Source: Stramenopiles sp. TOSAG23-6
Taxonomy: Eukaryota > Sar
Direction of reading: 5' to 3'
Assembly: GCA_900128565.1 (NCBI GenBank)
Contig: LT635989.1
Coordinates: 1-25,984, forward strand
DNA length: 25,984 nucleotides
Under the pieces are notes generated by a model that was not told the origin of the DNA, did no database searches, and saw only the letters and a program-made list of their open reading frames with translations. Made by a program: the position numbers and the translations under genes. The stretch's first letter is position 1, and each line of letters opens with the position of its first letter. Positions 17,244 through 25,984 of the stretch are shown piece by piece.

Positions 17244-20133
17244 TCAATTTTGGCTACTACTACTACTACTTCCCATTCTGAACATTGATGCAAAATTAGC
17301 TGCTGTTGCTGCCGCAGTATTCGTATTAAATCGTTGTGAGAGTTCTGCGGCAGCATCGGACACAGTTCCTGTAAGACTTGTCGGTTTATACTCGAGACCC
17401 ATCTTTTCAATAACTTCCTGTTGATCACTTTTCTTCTCACCTTTTAGGGTCATAACACGTTGTAAATCTGCAGCGGTGCCACCAACCCATAAAATTTTAA
17501 AACTTTGAGGTAAACGTTCCAAAGGAGTCCCGATTAGTTTCAGCAGCATGACGGCTTTATTCGCTTCTTTATTTGCATATTTACTGAATGTGGAGAGAGA
17601 TCGAATCATCGTAGCTTTTTCATCAGATTCTAAGTCTGAAGTCGGAACAGAAAGAAATGATGTTTTAACAGCATGTGTATCGAGTAATAGTTGTTGTGCA
17701 GCCATTTCACTGATGCGTTTACATTTGAAGATATTTTGTGTAAATCGCGGTAAAAATAAAGCTGCGAAACGATCACAGAAATTATTAAAGTAAATCGGTC
17801 CAGATAGCGCAGAACGAATGGGTATCACTTGTTCCCGAAGTATTTTTGATATTTCAACCACATAAGGAGACTGGTCGCCAACATCAACACATGTATTTTG
17901 GAAAAATATTTCAAAAAAATCGTTAGGTACAAAATTTACTATAAAAAAAAATTCCGAAATTGAAAACAAATAAAACGTACATGTACCCCACGGCATTCGA
18001 TGCATTGCAATGAGAGAGGGTTCTAATTTAACGACACAACCAGATATTTATTGTGAAAAAATATTTTTAAAATTTGAAATTCATTAGGTACGGAATAATT
18101 TAACAAAAAAAACAAATAAATAAAAATATGAAATTCATAAATGTAAAACGTACACTAGACACTTAATCGCTGCTCCAATGACATCATAAAATGCATCGGG
18201 AGAAATATCAATATGTATTTTGGAAAAATATTTCACAAAAAAAAAATTGATTTTTGTTAGGTACAAAATTTCGTATGAAAAATAAATTAGAAATTGAAAA
18301 AAAAATAAAACATACATGTTCCTCAAATACTTCGTCGATTTCATCTTGTAGCAACTCTTCTAATTGGGGCGAAGTCTCCGCACAATAGGCAGCTGTGTTT
18401 ACAATAAAACAAATCCAGTCACGAGTTTTATCATCTTTAATAACAAAATGATCTCCTAAAGAAGAATTAAATTGAGACTTTGGAAGTTTTTCACTTAATC
18501 TTTCAGAATATGTTGCTAAAACAGATTTAATTTCCTTTTGAAGTAAAAATAAAGTTTGACCATTAGAAAAATGAACACAACGTTCGATTGCTTTTTTGAT
18601 ATATCGAAACAAAACTGCCGCAGATTGTAAAACTCCAATGTTACCTGATGTCATGTTTTCTTCTTCTTCTGACATAGCCTGTTCCATAATAGTAATCATA
18701 TTAGCCTTTTCAGCTTCTACATATTTTGACAAATATGGTTGAAATGCTGCGCTAATTATGCCTTTAAACTTTTTCAATTGTATTTCATTATTTATATTAT
18801 CTCCATTTTTTCCATTGAGTGACGTAGCACTCCCAAGTGGTGCATTAGAGGTGTCATCAAGACCATCATTAAAACGATTTGTCTCTCTTTTCTCTTTTTC
18901 TTTCTTTTCACGTTCGATTCGTTTGGCTTCAGTCCTCTGTTTTTCATATTTTCTACGAATGCCTTCTGCACTATTTGGATCAATTAATTGACCATCATCA
19001 TCAAATTCTGGACCACCTCCACCACTACGATTTGTTGAATCATCAGAATCTTCAATTTCTTTAAAACGATCACATAACATACGTTCAAATGATTTGGTTA
19101 CACGAAGATGATGCATTAATAATTTCACATGCAAATCTTCGTTCAATAAAGAATTCAATTGAAGCCGCGTCGCTTCACAAAATTGAATACAAATGCGCCG
19201 ACACATTTGCCAATTTTGGGGGAAAACGTCAGCTAAATGTTTATCAAAGATCTTGAGAAGTCGTTTAAACCATTTAAAACGTCGATCAACTGCAGCTTCT
19301 TCAGTTAAAATATAACCTTCGCCACCTCTCCCAAATAATCGATTATATGGACGAAGTTGATCTTCATAAAATAAGCGGATAAGTCTCTTTTGATGTGTAC
19401 CACCGATTGATTCAACTACGAGGCAAGCATCACGTAGAGCTTCAGGGTCTATACCAGCTAACTGAGGATTATCTATAATTGCTCCAACTTCTCGAAATTG
19501 ATCAAATATTTTCTCCTTTAAATCTTTTTGAAGCTCTTTGACGACACCACATAACTCAGCCACCTTTGGTACATCCGTGTATGCTTCAAAATATGATGCT
19601 AATGATGTTACAGCACTCACCAGGTACGCTGCACGGTTATATTCTCCAGTCTTTGACATCTTTTGGAGTTGGTCAATGGCAGTCACCCACATTTGGAGCT
19701 TCTTCAGGGATGCAATTGTCGTAGTCAAGTGATGCTTTGCGGAATCTAATTGTTTAATATCGCGGCATATTTCTTCTACCATTACTTCAGACTGCTCTGC
19801 TTTTGACTTGATATCTTTTATTTTGTGCGAAAGCTGCAGGATAGACTGCTTCGCATCATCTACATCACGTGAAGTCTGCTTTGAAGCAACAGCCTGTTCT
19901 CTAATTGCTTCAAATATTTCCTCATCTAAATTTTGTATTCGATCATTTAAATCTACAGAAAATTGATCAATGCGTGAAAGGGATACTTCATCTGGAAATT
20001 GTGTGTTCAAATACGCAATAGGATCAAAGTCAGCACAATCTAGAGGGTCGTCCGAAGGAAGCACGTCTGCGATAGCTCGTTCTACAGCATCACTGAAACG
20101 GTCACGATCAACTGGACTCTGAGATGCTGGCAT
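17244..20133 (-). CDS. VPS53: VPS53, subunit of the GARP/EARP tethering complex (four exons)
   Basis: The exons are 18316-20133, 18154-18212, 17981-18045 and 17244-17890; 2589 nt, 862 residues, near the family's usual 800-830. The first ATG in frame is at 20133; the open frame before it starts at GTG. VPS53 acts in the GARP complex at the trans-Golgi, tethering endosome-derived vesicles. The Vps53 N-terminal signature is clear: PLDCADFDPIAYLNTQFPDE, HKIKDIKSKAEQSEVMVEEI then CRDIKQLDSAKHHLTTTIASL, LRDACLVVESI, DRRFKWFKRLL and NWQMCRRICIQFCEATR. The C-terminal half has AYCAETSPQLEELLQDEI, then, across three introns, IAMHRMPW, VGDQSPYV and NIFKCKRISEMAAQQLLLDT, all well conserved in VPS53. The predicted splice joins restore these blocks without gaps. 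The long charged insert near residues 360-430 is typical lineage-specific variation. This is the best gene for judging the intron borders. Confidence 0.94.
17891..17980 (-). repeat. Family intron (90 nt), third intron of VPS53, GT...AT
   Basis: It starts GTACGTTTTATTTG, contains AAATTTTGTACCTAACGA and ends TTTTTCCAAAATACAT. Phase 1. Both flanks show ACATGT. Splicing joins HRMPWGT to the conserved VGDQSPYV block in frame. Confidence 0.92.
18046..18153 (-). repeat. Family intron (108 nt), second intron of VPS53, GT...AT
   Basis: It starts GTACGTTTTACATTTATG, has GTACCTAATGAA (the only copy with T instead of C at the end of the box) and ends TTTTTTCACAATAAAT. Phase 2. Flanks are CTAGT and ATCTGG. 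The most diverged complete copy; no AG is near its 3' end. Confidence 0.88.
18213..18315 (-). repeat. Family intron (103 nt), first intron of VPS53, GT...AT
   Basis: It starts GTATGTTTTATTTTT, contains CATACGAAATTTTGTACC then TAACAA, and ends TTTTTCCAAAATACAT. Phase 0. Flanks are GAACAT and ATTGAT. Splicing joins EVFEEH to IDISPDAFYDVIGAAIK, matching the helix pattern of VPS53 in this region. Confidence 0.9.
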
Positions 20134-20447
20134 ATAGGCCGCCAAGGACACAACAGTATTGTGTTTGTAATATCAATGTGGGAAGCAGTGCAAATTGAAT
20201 TGGTATTTAAGTCTGCCTAAAATTCCAGCGAATGATGAAAGCGATGAGACGAATTAAGATGTCAACACGACGACTTTGACCCACGGGAACCCTAACCCTA
20301 GCCTAGCGTGTCTATCAAGAATTTCAAAATTCATGATGGCTGTCATAAAAAAAACACTTTCGATTTCGGCAAGAGCAAAGCTTTGCCTTTGAGTTGTTCA
20401 ATTTAAATTGGATCATAAAGTCGTGATTACTTCATATCGGAAAAAGA
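20134..20447. other. Divergent promoter region VPS53 / DUF1330 protein, with a telomere-like motif
   Basis: This 314-bp region lies between two divergent start codons. It contains CCCTAACCCTAG (20290-20301), two telomere-type units similar to the telo-box found in some plant promoters. It could be a regulatory site or a chance or relic telomere repeat. I see no gene. Confidence 0.4.
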
Positions 20448-21086
20448 ATGCCGGAGACTTATCTTGTAGCGTACTTAAAAGTGACTGGAAATCTTGAAGA
20501 GTTCAAGACAGAATATGCAGCAAAAGTACCAAAGACTTTAGAACCCTTCGATGGACGCTATTTGGCAAAAGCTCTCCCTTTGAGTAATGCAAAATTTTCT
20601 GAAGGGACTACTGCAAAGGACTACACGTTGTGTGCAGTACTTGTATTTCCAAGCAAAGAAAAAGCTATGGCATGGAAAAGTAGTGCTGCGTATCAAGCTA
20701 TCCTTCCTGCACGAAAAGCAAATACTCAAGGTCCTGTCGCCATTGTCGAAGGACTTGGAAATGAATCCAAGCTGAGTGGTAAGGTAAAGGCAATTCTTGT
20801 CGCTTTCCTCAATGTATCCGACATGGACACTTTCAAGCAATATGCAGGTAAAGTCCCAAGCACGTTAGAACCGGTTAATGGCCAATATTTGGTCAAAGCC
20901 TTGCCTCTTGACAAAACTGCTCTTTATGCGGAGGGTTCGGAAAGTTTTACTCTCGCAGCTGTACTTGGTTTTGAAAGTATCGAAAAAGCTATGGAGTGGC
21001 ACGACTCTAAACTTTATCATGAAGAAACTTTGCCTCTGCGCCTGAAAAGTGCTACTGGTCCAATGTGTATCACTGCAACGCTGTAA
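20448..21086 (+). CDS. Tandem DUF1330-like protein (two domains)
   Basis: A single-exon gene for 212 residues, ATG at 20448, TAA stop. Two homologous halves of about 105 residues each follow the DUF1330 (dimeric alpha-beta barrel) pattern: YLVAYLKVTGNLEEFKTEYA with VPKTLEPFDGRYLAKALPL in the first, and AILVAFLNVSDMDTFKQYAG with VPSTLEPVNGQYLVKALPL in the second. Each then has the F.S.EKAM.W..S..Y....LP.R strand-helix end. DUF1330 proteins are small cytosolic proteins of unknown activity, common in bacteria, usually with one domain that dimerises; the fused pair could mimic that dimer. Codon use resembles the neighbours, so a bacterial origin, if any, is old. Confidence 0.85.
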   Translation: MPETYLVAYLKVTGNLEEFKTEYAAKVPKTLEPFDGRYLAKALPLSNAKFSEGTTAKDYTLCAVLVFPSKEKAMAWKSSAAYQAILPARKANTQGPVAIVEGLGNESKLSGKVKAILVAFLNVSDMDTFKQYAGKVPSTLEPVNGQYLVKALPLDKTALYAEGSESFTLAAVLGFESIEKAMEWHDSKLYHEETLPLRLKSATGPMCITATL

Positions 21087-21333
21087 TTGAAAGTGATGAT
21101 TGAAACAATTCTACTAAAACGATAATCACAGTAACAATTCGCTAAGCAAAAATGTCCAATAGCGATGGGATACACATAAAATTTTGGATATTTTTTAAGT
21201 TTCGAATATAAAAATGTAAAATTCCTCAAATGATTGTTTTATTATTTTTGAATAATAGTATTATTCTAATTAACAATATTTGGTACACATTTGAATGTTT
21301 TTCGTCTCAAATCTTTAATAATATCTTCTGATA
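21087..21333. other. Convergent 3' intergenic region
   Basis: This 247-bp AT-rich stretch separates the DUF1330 gene and the Cys-rich gene, tail to tail. I see nothing distinctive beyond AT-rich stretches such as GTTTTATTATTTTTG (from about 21236). Confidence 0.35.
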
Positions 21334-24300
21334 TTACAAGATAAACATTAAAATGCAAAAAGTTATACTCAAGAAGGACGCCAATTCTTTTGATGAAGCT
21401 CCACTTGAACCTAATGCCATCGCATGTACATTTTCAGCAGTTACAGTTGGAACTAAACCATTATTGACTTTTGCCGATAACAATCGATCTTTCGTTAATG
21501 CTTCCATCTCTTTTCCCATCAATTGGAGTTCATTTTTTTCTGATTCGTTAGCAGTCATTTGTACAGTCATATCTACTTTGAGAGAACCATCGTAAATTTT
21601 CACCCCATTTGTACCATTTTTAACAGATAGTAAACCTCCCGATTCAACTGCAGTCACAATTTCACTCTTAAGTTTTGCAGCGTTAACACTAGCATCATAT
21701 TCCATATTGTATTTAAGAGTTATATCAGCACTAAATGTTGCTTTTGCATTCGGTTTAAGTTCTTTTTCTCCGCCTTTGCTGGTATCATCTTTTACGGTTA
21801 CGTCTCCATCTTTTGTTTTGTCATTCGGTGTTGGAGTTTTGTCATTCGGTGTTGGAGTAGGAGGGCTAGTACACGACGTTTTCTGTAATAACCAGTTGCC
21901 ATCTGTATCACATTCCCTGGTAATAGCACCGCTTTGTCCAGAAGGGCACGCTATTGACGCTGTTTTGCCAGCTTCAGTGGTTGGAAAGCCATCAACTGCA
22001 TTGCAATCAGGGGACTTCGGGGGAAGACCAACCTCCATATCACTCTGTCTCTTTACAAAGATCCATCGGCCTGCAGATAAACCAGTTGCGCAGAGTAAAC
22101 CATCTTTTGTCGTAATAGTCGTCTTTATAGGAACACCAATGACACCCGATTCAGTAGATTGTGCAACATCGAGAGTATCAAATTTTGTACAAATCTCCTT
22201 ATCAGGCACATCAACTTTCCTACACAATAATGTGCTGGCCCCTTCTACTTCAGTTTTTACAAACGAGTCATTTAGAGTTTGTCCAATGATGTGCCCTTTA
22301 GCATTAGGTACGTTAGCCCATTTTTCACACGCTTGATATTCAGATGGCATAAGTCTTCTTCGTGTACTTAGGGGTTTTGTATTATAAAGACCAAGACCAA
22401 GTTCAAGGTTTTCAACAACACGTGTTTTGTCTCCACTTGAGCAACTTTTTGTTGTGCAACCACCAGGACATGAAATACGGACACTTGCATTAGCCAATTC
22501 AAATCCACTCGACGCTATACTTTCACATAACACAGTTTTTGACTTGAGTACAACATTGACTACTCCTTTTTGTTCTTGAACTTTGTCACTTCCAACACCA
22601 CACGCATTTGCCACAACAGAAATCGCTGCAACGTTAGGAGCCGTATGACATTGAATTTGACGTTTATACATTTCATTAAATACGACAGCAATTCCATCAT
22701 CAATTAATGCATCCATTTTTCGTCTATCAATATCATCATCCACAACATACTTTGAAGTGTACTCTCTCTTCATCCATTGTCCCCGTCGAACTTCACCTGC
22801 AGTTGTCCACTTACCTGGATACCATTGTGCTCTGGGGTACCACTTTTTATCTGAACATTTACTTGTATTTTCACAGTCTGCTTTGCTCAATCCGGTCTCG
22901 GTCCAATCATTGTGTTTAGATCCACATGTACCTCCATGGGCATCACACGATACTTTATCGTTGGCCTCTTTAATCCATTTGTGATTTTTCATTGCTTCGC
23001 ATTCTCCTTTTTTATACACTGGAGCATGGCAACCAAATTTATGTGCGTAATCGTAAGTACTGGCATTATGATCACCATTCAGAAAAATATTACGACAGGA
23101 CTTGCGTCGGCCAGTTTCATCGGGTTCATATGGAAGTATACACTTACCACCACGTACATCCCAATCTGTACATTCCCCTTGCTGAGTACATTCGGCTTCA
23201 GTTTTACACGATGAATGTCTGTAGAATTTACACTGCATCAAACGTGACATTTTGGCCTCCGTGACAGATAATGTATGAAGTGACAATACTGCATCTTTGT
23301 GTTCATTAATACAATCTTGATCACTTGTTGGAGCAGATGTCATATTACGTAAAAAACATGTTTGTGTCCACCAATCAAAGTCACCTTTAGCAGCATGACA
23401 TGAAGTATAATCCGTCGCCGATTTAACTTCACATGAAACTTCACATTTTCCACGGTCAGACTTACTATCTTTACCTGATAATGTGCTACATGAATAAAAT
23501 GTCGCCGCTTCCTTTTTGCATACTGCTTCACCTTGCTCATCATTAAAATCAAAATCGCGAAGCAAGCAAACCTTTTCGGTATCATTCCATTCATACTTTG
23601 ATGTGCAATCATTTTGAGATTTATCAACAACACACAATGACTTTTTAGCATTATACGAAGTATAATTGTTATGACATGCAGAACAATGCCTGTTGCAACT
23701 TCCAGAATCTTCACCAAGACATTTGGCATTATAATCCCTACCCTGATTCCTCCTGTAACAAAGGCCTTCTTCGCATGCTTGTTTACTGTCGTTGTAACCT
23801 TTATAATGAGTTCGACCTTCCCACCATTGACCAGCATTTTTTTCACAATTTGCTTTGTTCACGTCAGTTTTGCTATGACTCCTAAACACAAGACACAAAC
23901 CAGCCCCACTAGCATAGTTGCTGTAAAAATAAAGACCCGAAAACATTGGGATAGTATTATTAGCAGTTTTTAATGAATGACACTTATCGTTATCGTTCTT
24001 ATCAGGAAAGAAACACATGGGTTCTCGACATTGATGATGGTCTCGATTTTCATTATGATCAACCGGCAGAATGGATTCGTTTGGTTCACATTTCACTACC
24101 CACTGGTTCAATTGTTGCTTTGTCTTTGTGTCACATGTTGAAGTATCACATTTCTTAATATGCTCACAATAAGCCTTTGAGTCTGTTTCAATATGATGAA
24201 AATATCCTGGAAACTTTGACGATGCATCCTTAAAACATGCTTTAACACACGTAGGTGGGTATGTCGTATTCCTACGAGGTTTAGGACATACTTCTGACGG

Positions 24301-25934
24301 TAAACATTTTTGCAAATTCCTCTTATCAGGACGCCCACAAATGTTTCTACCATGTCTTGACAGTAAAGTAGATTTAGTAGTGAGAATTTCTGTCTCAACT
24401 TTTGTCCATGCACTATGACCATTTTCCGAACAAGTGCACCCTCTATTTTTATTCCAGTAGCATCTCTCAATTACGCATTGATCTAAATCCATGTCTTGTT
24501 CACAATTACCACCTCCACAGTATTGCCCACAAAAAAAGTTATCACCATTAACATCAGTTACACCTTCTTTTTTGAAACATTCATCTTTTGTAGTTGGTGT
24601 CACTCCATTATCTCTCCAATTACAGTTCTTTTCTAACTCGCACAATGAGAGATTGGCCTCTTGCCATACATGTCCATTAGAAGTATAAGCATAACCAGAC
24701 TTAAGTCTATGAAATGTACCAACTGATTCATTTACATCAACCCATTTGTAATCAAGATCTTTTTGACAATCAACCTTTGCATGGTTCACATACGTCTCAC
24801 CATTTTTTGCTTTCGTAGCAGTTGGTACACAAAACGACAATTTCTTTACAGCAGTATCGCAACTAACAATCATCTCTGAATCAAGACGATTTTGCGCCGA
24901 ATCACCAAAATGATTTTGGCCTACTTTACAGTAACTTTTCTTATTTTTGTCATCATAGAGAGAGGTCACTGTAATGCCATTCATAGCTTCCAATGCTTTG
25001 CATTGTTCTTCTGTTAGAGGGCCTGTTTTCAAATCAATCATACACACACCCTGTTCATGCATGTATCCACTACCAACACAATTTTTCATTGTAACCTTTT
25101 TCATCCATTTTTGTTCTGCACAGTAGTAATAATCGCTCGGTTTTTTTATCAACTCTGTTGCTTTCGTCAAATCCGAAGGGCAAACTAAACTTTTAGAAGT
25201 TGGAACATCGTATAAACCTGCCAACAGTCCACTAGAATTCACAATTTTACTACTGAATCCTAAATCATCTGCAACATAATCCCAAACGCCCGGATCTTTC
25301 TCAGTGCCATGAGGAGCATTTTGTACCCAACATTTAAATAATGCTTTTGCTGCAGCTGATCCACTCATTTGCGTACATTGTTTCTTGCTATGATTGTCAG
25401 AGCATACTCCAGAATAACAATCACTCGATGTTGTGCAATCGTCTAAATTTGCCTTTGTTTTACCGTGATATACAGCCGATTGACATTCATTGACAAATTT
25501 CCTTGCTGCGTCAATGTCGTCCTCTGATGCATTTTGCTCAACTTCACTATCGCAGTTCATATCACCTGGAATATTTTTCAGGTACATCTGTTTACCGTAA
25601 TATTGAATAAAGGATTTTGCTTTTTCATAATCAGCACCACATCCTCCAGGTTCAGTCTTTTCTTTTTTTGCAATTGCCGTCGCTGTATCAGAAAGCACAC
25701 AATCATCTTTACCTGGTTCACCACCTACTCCAACAGAACACGTGTCAGTGTGAACACCCACTTTTTCTTCTCTGACGCAACATTGTGTCCACGCAGCAAT
25801 TTTGCTACAACAAGGATCCTTGTTGAATTCGGCTTTTTTTGCTGGATCATTTGGATCTATTGTACAAGCCACTGAATTGGGTAGCGTAACGGTAGTCGTT
25901 GCAGGTGTCAAAAAGGAATCAAGGTAGTGTAAGC
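21334..25934 (-). CDS. Large Cys-rich extracellular protein with a GPI-anchor-like C-terminus; last exon, 5' part outside the window
   Basis: One 4601-nt exon encodes the last 1532 residues; it begins in phase 1 right after a family intron. The first roughly 1100 residues are an array of diverged Cys-rich units with many C-x(2-6)-C pairs, Trp and Asp/Asn (DCTTSSDCYSGVC, QYCGGGNCEQDMDLDQC, CNRHCSACHNNYTSYNAKKS), like disulfide-rich surface proteins. Towards the C-terminus is a unit resembling sushi/hormone-receptor-type modules (CNAVDGFPTTEAGKTASIAC, PSGQSGAITRECDTDGNW). A PTPNDKTPTPNDKTKDGD stalk and a Cys-free membrane-proximal domain follow. The tail (SSGASSKELA, then FLSITFCILMFIL) is typical of a GPI-attachment signal. 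The presence of a PIGG-type enzyme in the same window fits GPI use. The N-terminus and signal peptide lie off the window. Function (adhesion, wall, prey or host contact) is unknown. Confidence 0.82.
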
Positions 25935-25984
25935 ATGTATTGTGAAAAATATTTTTTTTTTTGGTTTAAAAAAATCGTTAGGTA
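25935..25984 (-). repeat. Partial intron of the repeated family (3' half), upstream of the Cys-rich exon
   Basis: On the minus strand the fragment reads TACCTAACGATTTTTTT, then an A-rich tract, and ends ATATTTTTCACAATACAT. It matches the 3' half of the family. The window stops inside the GTACCTAAC box. Confidence 0.85.

Noticed and set aside
18208-18315. Reading VPS53 exon 1 straight through into VCFIFFSISNLFF...
   Set aside because: The tail is the translated family intron; the same F/N-rich tail appears in several unrelated ORFs, and VPS53 homology resumes only after the intron.
15787-18315. U12-type AT-AC introns
   Set aside because: Some copies could be cut as ATGTAT...AATAC, but four of nine lack the required exon AT, and neither a U12 donor (ATATCCTT) nor branch site (TTCCTTAAC) is present.
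13367-18315. Self-splicing group I or II introns
   Set aside because: At 87-108 nt the elements are far too short and show none of the conserved catalytic core features.
20448-21086. Recent bacterial transfer of the DUF1330 gene
   Set aside because: Although the family is mainly bacterial, base composition and codon use look like the neighbours; no mobile-element context is visible.
21707-22336. 209-codon plus-strand ORF inside the Cys-rich gene
   Set aside because: Antisense shadow of a well-supported exon; no domain pattern and composition typical of a reversed Thr/Asp-rich sequence.
1-25984. Circular plasmid or organelle genome
   Set aside because: The ends match only through a repeated element, and gene content (VPS53, PIGG, bL28m) is nuclear; splicing phase across the join is inconsistent.

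Overview
The window is nuclear DNA from an AT-rich, gene-dense microbial eukaryote. It carries a mitochondrial ribosomal protein (bL28m), a GPI-anchor ethanolamine-phosphate transferase (PIGG type), the GARP subunit VPS53, a TRANK1-like ankyrin/helicase protein, a Sel1-MYND protein, a RAMA-domain chromatin-type protein and a large Cys-rich protein with a GPI-anchor-like tail. Most genes are separated by only 100-500 bp. The standard genetic code fits, with TAA, TAG and TGA all used as stops. I cannot place the lineage from sequence alone; a free-living or parasitic protist is most likely.

Layout, left to right: PIGG exon 1 (-), bL28m (+), a secreted protein with two exons (-), a 6 kb TRANK1-like gene (+), Sel1-MYND (-), a coiled-coil protein (+), an unknown three-exon gene (-), a four-exon RAMA gene (-), four-exon VPS53 (-), a tandem DUF1330 protein (+), and a 4.6 kb exon of a Cys-rich surface protein (-). 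The plus-strand genes and Sel1-MYND show no introns. All introns lie in the other minus-strand genes.

The main discovery is the introns. Nine complete introns (87-108 nt) and two partial ones at the window ends are copies of one sequence family. They share a GTAYGT-like 5' end, a T-rich tract, a quasi-palindromic core, a near-invariant GTACCTAAC box about 35 nt before the 3' end, and a terminal AAAATACAT or CACAATACAT. Reading-frame continuity at all nine junctions requires GT...AT termini instead of GT...AG. At the three VPS53 junctions protein homology supports this too. The elements have short terminal inverted repeats (TGTAT...ATACA). Decayed copies may lie outside genes at about 1698-1740 and 2909-2930. 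This looks like an introner-type mobile intron family with non-canonical splice borders. Both ends of the window lie inside such an element, which probably explains why the contig stops there.

Other points of interest: the TRANK1-like helicase starts with a signal peptide; its ankyrin array has recent internal duplications; the RAMA gene combines two Tudor-like regions with a putative modified-DNA reading domain; and a tandem duplication has copied the start-codon region of the Sel1-MYND gene and created an upstream ORF.
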